The translations under genes and the position numbers were made by a program. From Blasia pusilla (Eukaryota; Marchantiophyta; Marchantiopsida; Blasiales): a DNA stretch of 64,000 nucleotides. Positions 11,644 to 25,487 of this stretch are shown piece by piece. The notes under the pieces were generated by a model. The model ran no database searches. It worked only from the letters and a program-made list of their open reading frames with translations, and had not been told where the DNA came from. Numbering within the stretch: the stretch's first letter is position 1; every line of letters begins with the position of its first letter. Where the stretch lies: NCBI GenBank assembly GCA_050084515.1, contig CM114272.1:33356001-33420000 (forward strand), in the 5' to 3' direction.

Positions 11644-11715
11644 AGAAATACTTCATTTAGAGAATAAAAGAATGACATTAGAAATACTTCATTTAGAGAA
11701 TATAAGAATGACATG
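11644..11715. repeat. 36-bp tandem duplication
   Basis: Two adjacent 36-bp units starting agaaatacttcatttagaga (11644-11679 and 11680-11715) differ by about two bases, so the duplication is recent. Confidence 0.85.
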
Positions 11716-12691
11716 TAAGGTTCATATGCCTTCTTTCATATTCTTGAGATAGATCATGAGCATTAATTTTTGAACACGCTTTTGTATGTTTATGCACCAT
11801 AATATATGTGCCACTTGTCCCGTATTAAAATTGTCCTCCTCTTTATTTTATCATCCTCTTTTGTATCTTCCTTGGCCGGTCCTAAAGTTTTTCGCCTTTG
11901 ATCTTCTTCTGAATGTTATACTAGTATTCTATGATGGGTACTTGCTATTGTATCCATAGCCACGAGTAGACATTTGGATTCTTGGAGATTGGTGTGAATG
12001 AAACTTATATTGCTCCTCTTTCCTTAACTCCATTGACCTCCCCGGTGAGACACACCCTCCATCCCCAAGATTTGGATTAATGACCCTTCTCTCGACGACT
12101 TTTCTTTGTTTGTGAGTTTAGGCTGCCCCTTGCTAGAGGCTTCCTCACCCTTGCGACACCTTAGGATTTAGGTTCCTCCCGGAGCATCCTTCAAATAGAA
12201 ACGTTCTCTCGACGTCAAGATGCCAGTGACGGAACATCTTCTCGGAGGCTAAAATTTTGGACTTCTTAGGAGGCATCTTTGAAATTGGAAACGTTTTGTG
12301 GACTTCAAGTTGCCAAAACAAAACTCCTTCTCGAAGGGTTGAAGAAAAGCAAAAAAGATGACATCCATCTGGAAAGATACGGGCCAGTCCAACATCCGGA
12401 CATGCGATCAAAAGTTATAATAGCGAATAAGTGGAGATGAGATCTCCACGATTGAAAAGACGAGATGAAAGCTTATTTCCCATGAAATTATGAGAACTCA
12501 AAGCACTCCTTCATAAAATGGTTTATGGTTCCAATCGTCTTTTTTAGATCATTAGTCCTGTCTCCCATACATGGAATCGCCTCCTCTTTTGTACAAGAAC
12601 ACTTGCGACATGAGCTATGGCTGACGCGCGCAAATCGTCGGGACCTGGCGTAGCGAGCGGCGTGGTTTGCGGTTTGCGGTTAGCTGGTTAA

Positions 12692-12831
12692 ATGGAGAGG
12701 TTCCCGCTTAACGAGAAGCCCAGAGAATCGCATATATTGAAGGAGAGATTTACACGAAACAGTTTGGAGAGGGGCCCGCTTAACAAAAAACCTGGAGAAC
12801 CGCATTGAAAAAGAGATGTAGAGGAAACAGT
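12692..12831. repeat. Imperfect direct repeat of about 70 bp
   Basis: The first unit (about 12692-12760) and the second (about 12767-12831) share gagagg..cccgcttaac, then gagaa.cgcat, then gaaacagt, in the same order and spacing. They differ at many positions, so the duplication is old. Confidence 0.65.
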
Positions 12832-13000
12832 GTTTTGATACCACGTATCAGTTGGGTGTAGTTGGAATTTGACAATGAAGGACTCTCGACCCATTGCATT
12901 GCCAATAGTTCTTTGTGCTTCTCGAGATTTGGGATTTCAATTTGGACGTTTGTAAGTGGAATCCACGTGACCCGATTTACTTTCAAAACGAGATGGCCAC

Positions 13001-16000
13001 AGCCGGGAAAACCCCCTTAATGCCGCTCTCTTGAAAGTGAGCAGTTGTGGGCCTGCCTCGCAGCAAGATCTGAGATTCTAACCGGAGAGCTGCTGTAACT
13101 TAAAGTCTTGTGGTACAAGTTTGGCCGGTGTAGGTGTTCGGTTGGGCCCAGGGAGCCAGAACAAATATCGAGAAAGACCACATCGTGTGATCACATAGAG
13201 CGAGGGCCTCCGCGTTTCACTTCCCTCTACTCTCATCTCTCGAGGACGAGAGTGGTGATGAAAACAGTGGGGACGGGCCCTGCAAGTGTGTATCCGATGG
13301 CTGGCGTCGTTTTCGTTGGCATCTGCCGTGGGTTCGTCGGCCATAGTTTCCGATTAAACCTGAAGAATGTGTGTTAGTTACGGGACAGGATATACGAGAA
13401 GCCCTAGACAGGAAGTGCTACCGACTTTGCTCAAAGAGAGCTCAAACTTGGCGCCGTTGTGGTTGTGGTTCTGGTTCTGGCCGAGGAGCGTCAGAGGTTA
13501 AGAGGGCTCATTTCAGAGCTGCATGCTGAACGTTAGGGTGGCAGGTTTATCTGCCACCTGGGGACTGGGGAAAGCGCTTTGAAACAGTACTACGAGTTTC
13601 GATTGAATCTGGTAAGAATCATGATGAAATTAAAGTCTTGGCTCATTACCTGGCTAGCTAGTGCTCAATAGTCTCACGACCTTCTGGGCCGGATATGATA
13701 CTATGGGTTTGTGGAAGCTCGAGCTCCTACGAGGCTAGCTAGATAGCTCAGGCAGACGGACAGGCAGGCAGGCAGACAGGCAAGCAAGCCATAGCCATAG
13801 CCGTCCATGGCAGGTACTCGAAATTCCGGTAAGCTTGGAGAAGTTCTGATGTCGAGATTGTAGACTAGAGTTACAAGCTCCACTATTACTAAATTTCGTT
13901 GTAAAAGGTGCTATCGACGTGCAAAAGAGCCACCTCTGGAAAAACGATCTAGCCTGATTCCCCAGATACAGGGCCTCTCCTTGCCATCTCCACAGGCCGT
14001 CGAAAGGGCTTGTTACGGGCAAGCAAGCCACCACTTACCTCACAGATCAACTCGCTTGTGAAAGAATCGCGCCTATTTCTTGCGAAACACGGATCAAGTT
14101 TACGCAATGGATCCCTACTTCAGTGAGCGTCCATGGCATATGATACTTCAGTGCATTTCTCTCCGAAACTATAGGGCTTATTGCAGAACCTTTTCAGCGT
14201 GCTGTCCACTAGTTTAAAGTTGAAGACCGATGTTACTGTTTGGCCAGAAACGAAAGTCAGATCCACCGACCAACCAATGGTGAGCCTGTTTTTCCATGAG
14301 GAAGAATGGTCAGGAAATCATTGCTCGTTTTCACCAATTGTCATGTAGTTTTCCTTCCAAGCTGCTCCATTATTAGTCATTGTAATCAATAATTTGAACC
14401 GTAAGATAGATGAAAATCCTAGTCGATGTTTCCGGCTATGATCAAGACTTAGAGATCCGAAAGATTAAAGAACTTGGATTGATGCGTGGTTCGGAGGATC
14501 AGTTTCCATATCAGATTTCAGCTAGACGACCCGCATCCACTAAAAATGTACTGGAGTCATGATCAAACATGAGAATGGATGGATACACTCGAAATTTTCA
14601 CTCCTGAAATATTTCAGGGTTTAGTAAATCTTAGTCGTACTGCTATCTCTGTAGACTCTGGCTGACTTCATACATTAGACTGTACTTAAATGCCTCGAGC
14701 TCAGTCGCTACGATGAAATCCGGATGATGGATAGCGTGCTCGGGAAACTACGGTGCGTAGCATTCCTCGGTATTTCTCCGAGCCTGCATGCACATCGATC
14801 GGCCAATCCGTAAGGAAGTCCTGGAACGTGCCGTGGTGAGACGTATATGCGATAATCCAGGAAAAATTGAGGATTCAGCTCGTCAATAGCTCCACGAAGG
14901 AAAACTCAATCGCGTTACTGGAGGTCGTGACACGATACCAATAGACGCTTCGTTTATCAGTGATAAAGTAGAAGTGTGTGTGATTAGTAACTGCAAGGTG
15001 TGGGTTAAAATATAGAGATTTATACCCTAACTTTCATAGCAATTGGATGACTCACAATCACCATGCGCCTTTCCATTAATGCTACCGGGGCGCGTGCTAG
15101 GATCATGAATATTTGAAGCTTTCATTCTATTGATTGCTAACTGAAGGGACCCACAATCGGATGTATAAACCGGGAAAAATGTCAGCGAAGTCGAGCACGT
15201 GATGCGATTATGAGCGAGTACTTGCTAGAGCCACCAGATTGACATAGAGGCAGTTGTGGTGACGTACACGTGCACGAGATTCCACCGTGCCACGGAAATT
15301 TCGGTCTGTACATTGCCAAGAATCTCTCCTAAACCTGCGCAGATGTTAAATTTCATCCGTTCTCGTAAAGTGTAAATCTCCACGCACATCGGTAGTTTTC
15401 TATGACATTGCCATTCATCATCATCACTAGTTAGGGGATCCGTGAGGGGACGGTCCACTCCACCATAACGTAACCCTAAACGCTCCGTTACTCTACCTCA
15501 ATGCCCCTTACCCGAATGCCTATGCCATGCCCATTATGGGTTAAAAGGACACGTGGTGAGCACGAGCACTTAAACACGAGCAGCGAGCCCTTGGCCGGTC
15601 TTTTCAACGGTCTCGTTTTTCCTCTTCCATTTACTCCGTTGGTTTGTAGAGGAGAGCTGATCGGCATATTCGGGGGCAGAGCATAGTTTCTCAACAATAT
15701 GCGAGAACATAAGACGTTGACATCACATGAAGTAAAACAAACTCACGTTTGAACTCTTCATTACCCTGAAAACACTAATGCTGTTCAACAAGGAGAGTTG
15801 TAGGTTCCTGTATGAGCTGAGATGAAACATTGGGTAAAAATGACATTAGCTTCCTCGATCGGTCTAAGGAGATGTTTTTGGTTGTTCTCGGCGTTTCATA
15901 TTAAGCTTTAATCTCGTCTAGTAACTTTCATTGTTTTGCGTCGATTCATGACTACGAGAAAGTAATTAAGGACGAAGATGGAGGATCGATTAGAATTGGA

Positions 16001-19000
16001 AAGGTGGGTGATACTTTTGGCTATGCAATTGGGACTCGAGATGATATCAATTGGTAGTGATGATAATGAGCATTGGAACCGCTGCCCTATGAAAGTGATT
16101 GGGTGTGTACATATATGTGTAAACTGAGACATTGATTACATGAATATATGCAGCTTAGATTCAGTGATAAAAATAGAGGAGCACCTAAGAGTTCTCGATT
16201 CAATCAATTAGTTAAGAGTAAATAATTACGAGGTAAGTGACTCACTTTGAAACCAAATATCAGAAAAGTGCAAACTCTCTCTTTAAGAGATCTAAAGGTT
16301 CATTATAAATGCCTTAATCTTGAGATCTAGATTCCTCCATGGATCATAATTATTGTACCATGAATCAGAAAGGGCCCGGGTGGTTGTTGTAATGTCATCG
16401 TCGAATAGCATTTAGAAAAAGGAGGTCTAGTGCTATGATTAACTTGCATCGATGCATTATTGACCTTTAGAAAAGAAACACTTTGGAGGTAAGGATCTAA
16501 GTGAATCTTAGATATATGTACTCCTATTCGTGATCAGCCGGGCAAACCTGACTATCCAGATTAGTGTTTTCCCCACCCCCTCGAAAAGTTGACTAGCACT
16601 GACATGGATGTTGAGTTGGTAATTTTCATTGCAATATAGTCGAGTTTCCGAGTTTAAATTTGTACTTTATATTGATCGAAGTCAGCTGAAAAACTCTTCA
16701 AGACCACACTCACACACGGTGTAGATCTCCGCAACTCCTCACGAAGTGTTCGTGTGCGCATGGACTTCATCATTAACAGAAGCAGTTGATGATGACTCGC
16801 AATCAGGAATCAGGATATGGCGGTGAGGAAGAGCCACACTTCCTTCATGCATGCGTGCAGATGGGTTCAAGAAACTTCAAGTTCTCTGCCTTCGCTCTCG
16901 TGATCAGTCTGATTCCAAGACAGTTCGAACAAGTCTAAATTAGTCGCGATCTACAGGAGATTTTCGTGTTCTAATTTCGGCGAACGTTCGTATATATACA
17001 CACGGTAAATCGCCTACCATTGTCCACGTGTCCGATCCACGGACGTGGCCGAACCATCGGTCGCAGAGAATACCTTGGGCAAAAGCTGAACGTTATTAAG
17101 TCGCTGTGCATTAACGACTGCAGCATATGGCGGTCTTTAGATTTAAATGTACAGCACACGAGCGTCGTATTCCGGCTACTCTCGTCTCTTCAGTTTAGGT
17201 TTTCAGCGCTTGAGAGATGTGAAAAAGAATGAAGGACAGTAGATTCTGTTTTAATGGTCGACAGTTTGAGTATCGGTGAGCAGGAGAGATGTCGATTTAA
17301 ACTAGATTCTCAACGAGTATAGAAAGGGGAGAAAGAGAAGAATCCTGGGAAACCTAGAAATGAAACCTCTATAGGGTTGGATATGTATGTGGTGCATCTG
17401 GCTCGATCTAGGTAGTCACTGAGCTGTGCTTGTTTCAAGCGTCTATGAACCCGAGAGGTGAAACCATTTATATCTTCATAAGGAATTTAATTGACTACCA
17501 AATTAAAAGCTTCTCCTGTGACATGATGAGTCGTGTGTATGTCTGGTTCACGTGGTAGATAAATTATTTCTACTGTCGAGGTCATAATTAGGGTCTTTAT
17601 CTATAGATATGGGGGAAAAGAAAAGATCATTTAAAAAGAGAAAATGTTGCACACGAGTTCGAGTCTCGTGTGGAATCTGTGGATGATGGAGTGGTGTACT
17701 TTGAACTTTAAAGTACACCGGTTCAAACCGGCTTAAATATCCTCTCAACACATGGCAGTGGTGTCCCATACCTCGGACTTGGATACATGGACCCATGTTA
17801 GAAAGAGAACGCGTTATGTGGACTAGAAAAGTGTACTTTACGACTACTTATAGTACTTCAAGTGTAGTAGAACTTCTTAGAAGTTTCTTTAGCTAGAGTT
17901 GTGGGGACGGAGCTAGTTGAGCACTGCTTACACTTTCGGCATTTGATTGCTATAGGAGAGTTCTCTCCGTCATAATATATTTGATCCAAGTTGGTACGGG
18001 CACACTTCGGACGACGGGAAAAAGCTCATCTATACGGAGATACGTTAACCTTTTCCAGGCAGTCATCCTCTATTCTTATCTGCTGCTCATGTAACTATTA
18101 TGATTTCTCATCTATATATGATATGATAGGCATATAGATAGCTATCCATCTCTAGCGTGAATGCAATACAAGGATGACTTCGGTAATGATCAACTCTCTG
18201 TTAGATCTGTAAAAACTGCAAAATGTCACCGGAATTCTGTCACGAAGAAACTGCACCCCATCCCGATGTCTAAACAACTGCCACACGTACTCGGCCCTAA
18301 CTATAAAGAATTAATTAAGTGTTTGGGGAGTACCTCATCCTCCCTCACTTGTTTTGGACTTTCAATACATGATCGCTCAATTTGAGTTCTACACATGTAA
18401 AGTACTCGAGTGGTACGAGTTGGGTCCGATCTTTTCACCCGTCTCGAATCAGGGGTCTGGAATCTGGAATATATCGTTTGAAACGCTCGTACTGGTGGAC
18501 GTCGTCGGTTGGGATCGAGTTCCACGCGAGCTACCAAGCCTAGCTAGAGTTGAGCATCCAGCAACATAGCCAAATCTGTGACGGCCACAGCAGGAGTTCG
18601 AGCTATCCACAGGTTTCCTCGAGCTCCACGATCTTGGACGATCCCATCGAGAGTAGAGACTAGAGACAACATTGCGCAGCAGAGCTCGACAATGAGCATC
18701 TACGCTGAACTTCCAGGCATGGCTCGGCAGCTTCCAGGCGTTGTCGGTGAGGGGTTATTCACATGCAGTGGAGTAGATCGCAGTAGCTACCAACTCGAAT
18801 CGGTTAGGGTAGAATTAAGCGTGTGAATAAAAATAAAGAAAATCCAGTATAAATGCATGAATAATAAATATAAATAAATAAATAAATGAATTCGGTGTGA
18901 TCATGGTAAAGTGGCTCTCTCTGTGAGGTACACCAGCATGCCTCTAAAGTAAAGTTGTAAAATGGCTCTCCTTTTCGGAGTGCGCATCCGGAAGTAGTTG

Positions 19001-22000
19001 TTCAGTTTTCGGACTTCCCGGCAGAGAATTTCAAACCGTTTCCTCGAGAGTCGCGGGCTTGCATGATTCAAGATCGGGGGGCCACGACTGGTCCGGAGCA
19101 GTTAAGTTTTCTGTCATGGGTGCTTACTGTATCGTGACTGGCAGATAGATATATGGATCGAAGCACTTTTCCGGTTTTTTCCTTCCCAGGCGTGCTCTCA
19201 GACCGTTCTTAGACGCTAGAGGCCGAGCTGTACTTAGTTAGTCATCATGTAGATAAAATTAGCGTGAAATCTGTGGCTCGTAATGGGGCAGTTAGCACAT
19301 ACTGAACATGGCAAGAATGGGCGTTTATTGTGCGCATGCATGTTTATATAAGGGCAAGCTCTTGACTCTTGTGGAAGAGCACCAATCAAGCCTCTGAGTA
19401 GGTTAAGTCCTCGCGATCGTTACCTCGTGAAGCAAGAGGTCGGGCAGCACGTGCAACTTGGTCAGTAGCTTTGCATACATGCTGCTGGGTGCTGCATGCA
19501 TCTAGAGTGGGTATATGACCTAGCTGACTGGCATCCAGATATTTGTTTGGGTCGTCCTGAAAACTTATCGGACGTCGATTTGTAGCGTCATAAACTGGCA
19601 CATCAACGGGCCGAAACTCGTGCACTCGAGCCCACGAGTGTCTAGCTTGGGGGCCAGTTCATGGAACTTCTGGTCAAAGGATGGTAGTTGAATCTAGGTC
19701 GGACCCACTGCATCAAAAGTGTACTAGATTTTATTTGTGACGGGATCCACGGTCCTGGTGCCCGACGGGTCGGAGACTGGTTGCAGGAAATTGATTTTGC
19801 GGCCAAGAGCTGAATCGAAACTCTATATATGCCCAATCTGGAAAACTCGCAGGAATCCGAAGAGATCGAATACCGAATTTGCACAAACATCCCACCTGTG
19901 CACTGGTCATCGTTTAATTTGAGTGATTAATGCGTGCTTGATTGGCTCCCTGCCTGTCGCCCAGAACGCTAATAATTAGTACGAGTGCTTATCGCCACGT
20001 CTTGACATGGGTAGCACAAGAGCCACCGTGTCATGTATCCTCTTGAGAGTGTACCGGTACCCACTGATCAGTTCGAAGAAATCATATTAAATTTGAGCAC
20101 GATCAAACTCAGACCCAGCTATATTACAGTTCTCAGATGGTGCTGCTGCACACTAGAGATCAGTATCGATCTATTTTGCCTGAACCTGAACCATCAGCAG
20201 TGCGGCTGCTTCGAATGAAGATACTTTAGTATATAGCTTCTTCAGCTAATTAATCAACACGTACTCAACTATTCTCCTGCGAGGAGACACTCTCCAGAAT
20301 AGTTATCATAAGCAACATACAGTAATAGCTGATCTCCTCTCGGAAAGTACTGGAGTTGAAGAAACTTTTCCTTCCTTTCCTGAAATTCATGGTTCAGGAC
20401 GAATTAAAGTATGCCTATCTCTATATGTGTATATGTTCATTATCATTATAATTATATATATATATATATATGGACATGTAAGAGGATCGATAAAGAAGGA
20501 CCAGCGCCATACAACTCGAAGGGAATGATTCAGATGACCTCGAATGATTTGTACATTAACATCGACAAATTAAAAGCCAGCTCTAGCTCTGGTCTAACGG
20601 CAGCTTTCGTACGACGCTCAAAGATTCGCCCGCCACAAACAAGACGATGAGAGGAGACGAGGAGCCTGGCCCATCACTCTCGCGCTATAGATGGGTACTG
20701 TGTGCTTTCAGCTTTACGAAGAATTTAAGCCAGGGTATCGACTCTGGACCCATGGTCCATCATGTGTTCAAACATCTGCAAGAAAAGGACATGCATTAAT
20801 AATACCTGGGTCGGGAAAGGTTAGAAAGGCTTGCGGCCAGAGCTAGCCGAAGTCGAAGTTGCCGAACCACTGCGCTTATAGTACATGGAAGAAGGACACT
20901 CTTATCACAAATTGGTGAAAGCCACTCGATTGCAAACTTCGAGGCTTACAGTATGAAGCGATTTTCGGTGCATGTTGACTTAGCCTAGGCCTGTCATCTA
21001 TACGACCCAAGGACAATTTGTGCAGCAAGATCTAAGCTGACAAGCTTGAGATTGTTGGTGGGTAACGTTCCCCAAAATTAAATCTTTCTAAATCATAACT
21101 GTATCAAGAGCATTTTCGAATTCGAGAGCATCCATCTTGACCCTTGACAGGGCTTGCCCTCCACCGCTTTACAACCGGTAAGTACTATCAAGTTTAATTC
21201 TGCATCGGGACCTACATGATCGATCTACCCCAACAAGAGCTGCAGAAAGCTCTTTAATCCATGCATGTTCGGGGACAGTACTTGAGAATCTATTCTGTAC
21301 ACCCCTCTACGTACGTAGCAACGAGCCAATAAAACAACAGTACCACCGTCTGACAGAAGGACGATAGAACGTACGAGCCCCATAAAGACTCGGTCAGGCT
21401 AAATTTGAATTTCCAGGTTTTAATTTTGCACGAGGAACAGAGTCTCGTGACAGTAGAAGACGAAGAGTTCGATTCGATTCCAGTCTCAGACTCTCGGCGA
21501 CTTCAACGCGATCAATTTTCTACGAGGAGTCGACAAACTTCCCTCGCAAGAACATGCATGTACAGGTCAAGAAGCTCATGCCAGAGTAGACAGACTGGTC
21601 AACAACAAGAACAACCCGGCACTGTAGAGCTACAGTCCTCCGAGCATGCGCAGCGAATTAGTAAAAGAAGCGTAAATGGCACCTTCGTAAAGTTGTTCGC
21701 GACCTTTAGGCTTTAGGCACATGGGACCACGCGCACATCGGTTTTATTTTATATGTACCATTTCGAAAATTTTAATTTTAATCTTGTGGCTTGGATTCTT
21801 AGACGCGTTGTACTCTGGCTGTCTGCAGGTGGGTACAAACGTACGCTGTATAAACGAACTTTGGCATTTGCCGTGGATCCAAGCGTCATCAATTGTCCCA
21901 CCGACGGGCCGGAATAGAAAGAATGTGGTGTACGTTCATTCATACCAGCTTCGTGACGAAGATAGTAAGTTCCAAAAAGCAAAAGTAGGGGAGAAAGAAT

Positions 22001-23330
22001 AGTTATCATTTCTTCGTGGCTCCCATGTGTTTGTTAAACTTTGCGCGCATAAAAAATTTGTCGAGCATCGGACACGAATACTGCTGTACATGACAGAGCT
22101 GCGTAGGAAATTTCAGGACGGAAATAAAGCACACAAAAGTAGTGGAATATTTACTCCACGATGTATTTGGACCTTTTCAAGCAAAATGAAACATCTAAAC
22201 TTGACGGGCGTTCAAATTTAGTAAGCTTATAGATTAAAAATTACTGGGTGAACGTCGTCCAGATTTAGAAAATCATTCGTAGTATGGATGGATTTTTATA
22301 ACTGAAATCTTTAATGAGTTCCTATTCTTAACATGACTTTCGCATTAAACGTTCAGAAATTATGAATGGCAGTCATGGAAACGATAGGTCGTCCAATCAC
22401 CTATTTCGTCTCATCACAAATCTCTTTAGGGCCTTACCAATATGATCAGATTCCCATTGACAAATTAATTCCCTTCCTCCATTGAAGAAACACCCTTCTC
22501 GAATCAGATATCTAGCTAGTTGTCACAATCAATATTACACACATTTCTTCAAAATCAATATACTAGTCGTCACAAAATGAATCTGGAAAAATCTCCAAAA
22601 AATTCCCACAAAACCCCATTCCTCAATAAATATGGAAAAATGTACATATTTCCCCGATTTGAATGCATCAAGGAAAGGTTGACAAGAATCTGGACTTAAC
22701 TAAAAATCATGCGTCGTGGGATTCAATGTTTGATTAGTATACTCAGGGAGGGAGCTGTTTTTCGTCTTTTCCAATTCCAGTATGAAGTCGACACCACCTG
22801 AGTTCTCCGTTTTTGGAAAGGTCCTTGTATTAGTGTAGCTGACAATCAACTTCAAGTCTCCACTCGTTTTAAAAATTAAGAACAAGAACAATGTCATGGA
22901 ATTTCAGAAACACTTTAAATTAGTTTGCGTGGGCAAACTGAAATCTTTTCGAAAATATTAGTACGGTAAAACAACTATTCAGTTTATGTATAGGAAATTC
23001 TCTTATTGGAACGGTATACAGTAAGTACTTGTTGAGAACATCGGAAGATCCGAGGATTTTTTAGACGTACATAGGCTACAATTCTTGAATCCGAACTTGG
23101 CCCTGAAATGACCTCTTGAGTGCAGTATATGATATCACGTTGTTCCGAGATCTAGAGCGAATGGATCAATAAGTAAGATTTTTCAGAAATACATCGCATG
23201 AGTCCACGGGATTACATAACCGCCTGTGAGGAGTTGAGGTGAAGGTTACTGGTTTCAGGCTAGAGCGACGCCAGGGTGGAGAAGATATTCCAGTGTTACC
23301 CTCGGTGAGGTCTAGAGATGGGTGTATTAT
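13001..23330. other. Intergenic region without recognised genes
   Basis: About 10 kb with no recognised protein domain, rRNA or tRNA. Minor features are a GGCAGGCA-type simple run near 13750-13800, an ATAA-type run near 18865-18890 and an AT dinucleotide tract near 20453-20470. Open frames are short and lack motifs. Unannotated exons of an unknown gene cannot be excluded without transcript data. Confidence 0.5.
20453..20470. repeat. AT microsatellite
   Basis: An alternating AT tract stands within 'attataattatatata...'. It is a simple sequence repeat in intergenic DNA. Confidence 0.8.
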
Positions 23331-23800
23331 GTACCATCTATTGCTTCTAGAATCAAAAGAGAATTGAATTGGTGCATGCTCTTAAGTTTCAAGATATCCC
23401 AAATTGATAGAACTCGATCGTAATGGTGTAGTGCTCCTTAGCCAGACGAAAGGTCAGTTCAGATGTGAAGCTATAGCAGGGTGAAGTAATGCCGTGTAGT
23501 GCCTTAAAAATGGGAGGAGATGTGAACTAGTTCATCATCTGAGATTTTAAGATATTCCAGGATTATAGAACTCGATCCATAATGTTCTAGTGTAGCTTCT
23601 TCAAAAGGCAAGTTTAACTGAGTTGTTCAGGCATAGCTGGCTGTATTTTTTGCTGTGTAGTGCTTTGAGAAACGGAGAGAACTGAATTGGTTCATGACCT
23701 AACTTAAATGTCAAGATATTCCACGTTGATGGAACTCGATCCTAATACTAGTGCAGCTTCCTGATACACCCAGCTATGCTAAACTTGCTTGTGGCTTGTG
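23331..23800. repeat. About 161-bp tandem repeat, three diverged units
   Basis: A block 'gatat.cca..ttgata.aactcgatc.taat' recurs at about 23391, 23551 and 23713. Each is preceded by '(g)aa.t.gttcat' and followed by 'agtg.agct.ctt'. Spacing is 160 and 162 bp. The units have diverged substantially. Confidence 0.7.
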
Positions 23801-24319
23801 ACGCCACAATCTACAGAGACTTAAGATGCTTCTGAGATTGGAGGAGTGAGAAGTGGTAACCCAGGTTATGTCAAATGTACGTGCAACAAATCAGGTGGTG
23901 CATGGCTGAATGTTTGCTTACATTTAGTGCTAAAATGGGAAAGTTCAAACCATTCGGACTGGGTGAGTCAACACTGTTGTGCTCCACATGGAACCAAATG
24001 AAATATCTGATTCATCACATTTAATCTCGTAGACTCAAGATCGACTCTACTGGAGGAGGAATGTTTTATCGGATCACCTGATCCAAAAGCAGAGAAAGTG
24101 ACCATGAAGTGAGTAAAAATTCTGTGGAATGTACATCCATCAATTAATGGAAAGTGCAATAAGGAAAAGCTTTCATAGATGCTTTTCTGTGTATACTATT
24201 GTTCCTAGGCACTAAGGTTTGTACCGCTACTTTGACTTCCATTATAGCAAATGATACGTCTCTAGAAATCAAAATGCCGAGATGTAGATTTCAAGGCTAG
24301 ATATTGTGGCCAGCATGAA

Positions 24320-24689
24320 GCAGGTTCCTTAGTACGACGCAGAATTTATGTTTCCACTGAAACCAATTGTGATTCAAAATATATTCTTTTTGAGGTTGAG
24401 ATGGAGATCAGATCCTAAAACCTCCCAAGGTCGATCATATCAGGAGATGCAGCTTTCCACCTTTGCAAGCGCAATTTTTGAGATCATGAATCTCACGAGA
24501 ATGTATACGTACCACAGCATAGGCATTAGATCTGCGTCGATCGAATCGAACTTGAGAGCTCTCACACTCACATCACATAAAAGCTAAAAATAAAAATCTG
24601 GATCTCGGATCTTTTACTTTTCTGGAAGCTTTGGACCAATGCACACTTGTATCATTGATCAAAATTGGAAAGGAGAAAATTGAAGAATC
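24320..24689. repeat. 3' flank of pseudogene A shared with the flank of gene B
   Basis: Blocks such as acctccc..ggtcga.c and tttcca.c.ttgcaagcgca occur here (24418-24480) and, in the same order, beyond the stop codon of gene B (52590-52650). The duplication that made the synthase pair therefore included downstream DNA. Confidence 0.65.
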
Positions 24690-25341
24690 GTTGGATCTGT
24701 TTCTTGAGCTCAGATGTCTTGAAGTGATAACCATCCACTTAATAATACATGATATATAAGGATCTCATCGTGACCAGGTGGGCCTGCCTCACTGCGTATG
24801 AGGTGTATGCAGGGTTCAGAAGTTTCGACAGCACTTTGGACTCCATTGCTTTCAAAAGATTTTGGATATGGTCGTTCGCTTCCTGTCCCGTAAACTTCGA
24901 ATGCTCTTGTTGGTAAACGCTGATGTATGAGTGGTGCCCCATACCTCCATGTAGTTCTCTCTAAGAAACAAACCAACACATCAGTTTTAGATTTTCCGAC
25001 CACGACCACAGATCTGTTGGGTGTAGTTTGTGAATCTAGTACCATGTGGGTCACTCTGGACAGTCTACGAGTAATACGTCTACAGACGTGAACGATGGCG
25101 AATCAATAGATTACGGCGCCTTCAGATCCAACGCCGTATAGATAACTTTCAATCAGAGCATGTCGTAATCAATGGTTTATGGATACAAGCAGCATGTAAA
25201 TACTGGTCTGTGTTGTTCAATACAGATTCATACAGCGTACATGCACCGAAGCTTAGAATCCAGTCTAGAACTTTGTTACCTATTGAAGCTCTGTCTCACC
25301 AGTTAGTTACTCATTAAGCTTTGTGTCCACCGACAAAATAT

Positions 25342-25430
25342 GGTTATCTTAGCTTCCTCGATGCGATGTCCCATGGATTATCAGTGTTAGAATCCATGAG
25401 TGTTAGAATCCATGGGCAGCTAAGATAACC
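25342..25430. repeat. Inverted repeat in the last intron of pseudogene A
   Basis: Arms GGTTATCTTAGCT (25342-25354) and AGCTAAGATAACC (25418-25430) are perfect complements. Between them a direct repeat gtgttagaatccatg occurs twice (about 25386 and 25401). It may be a small foldback element. Confidence 0.75.
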
Positions 25431-25451
25431 GTACTTCGGACTCAATACGTT

Positions 25452-25487
25452 TTTGTCCACGAGGTAGGTATGTACCCCGTGGACAAA
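25452..25487. repeat. Hairpin with 15-bp arms, one mismatch
   Basis: TTTGTCCACGAGGTA (25452-25466), a 6-nt loop, then TACCCCGTGGACAAA (25473-25487). It lies 21 bp beyond the previous inverted repeat in the same intron, so the two may belong to one foldback structure. Confidence 0.75.

Larger units (their letters stand above)
9961..13000. other. Intergenic region without recognised genes
   Basis: AT-rich DNA. Two small duplications are visible: a 36-bp tandem pair at 11644-11715 and an imperfect pair of about 70 bp at 12692-12831. Open frames up to about 99 codons have no recognisable motif. Confidence 0.5.

Noticed and set aside
13078-13377. Overlapping frames on both strands with a plausible ATG (MADEPTADANEND)
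   Set aside because: No recognised domain, no splice context and frames on both strands; not enough to call a gene.
17640-17720. T-arm-like gagttcgagtctcg sequence suggesting a tRNA gene
   Set aside because: No acceptor stem, D-arm or anticodon arm could be folded around it; only a local inverted repeat is present.
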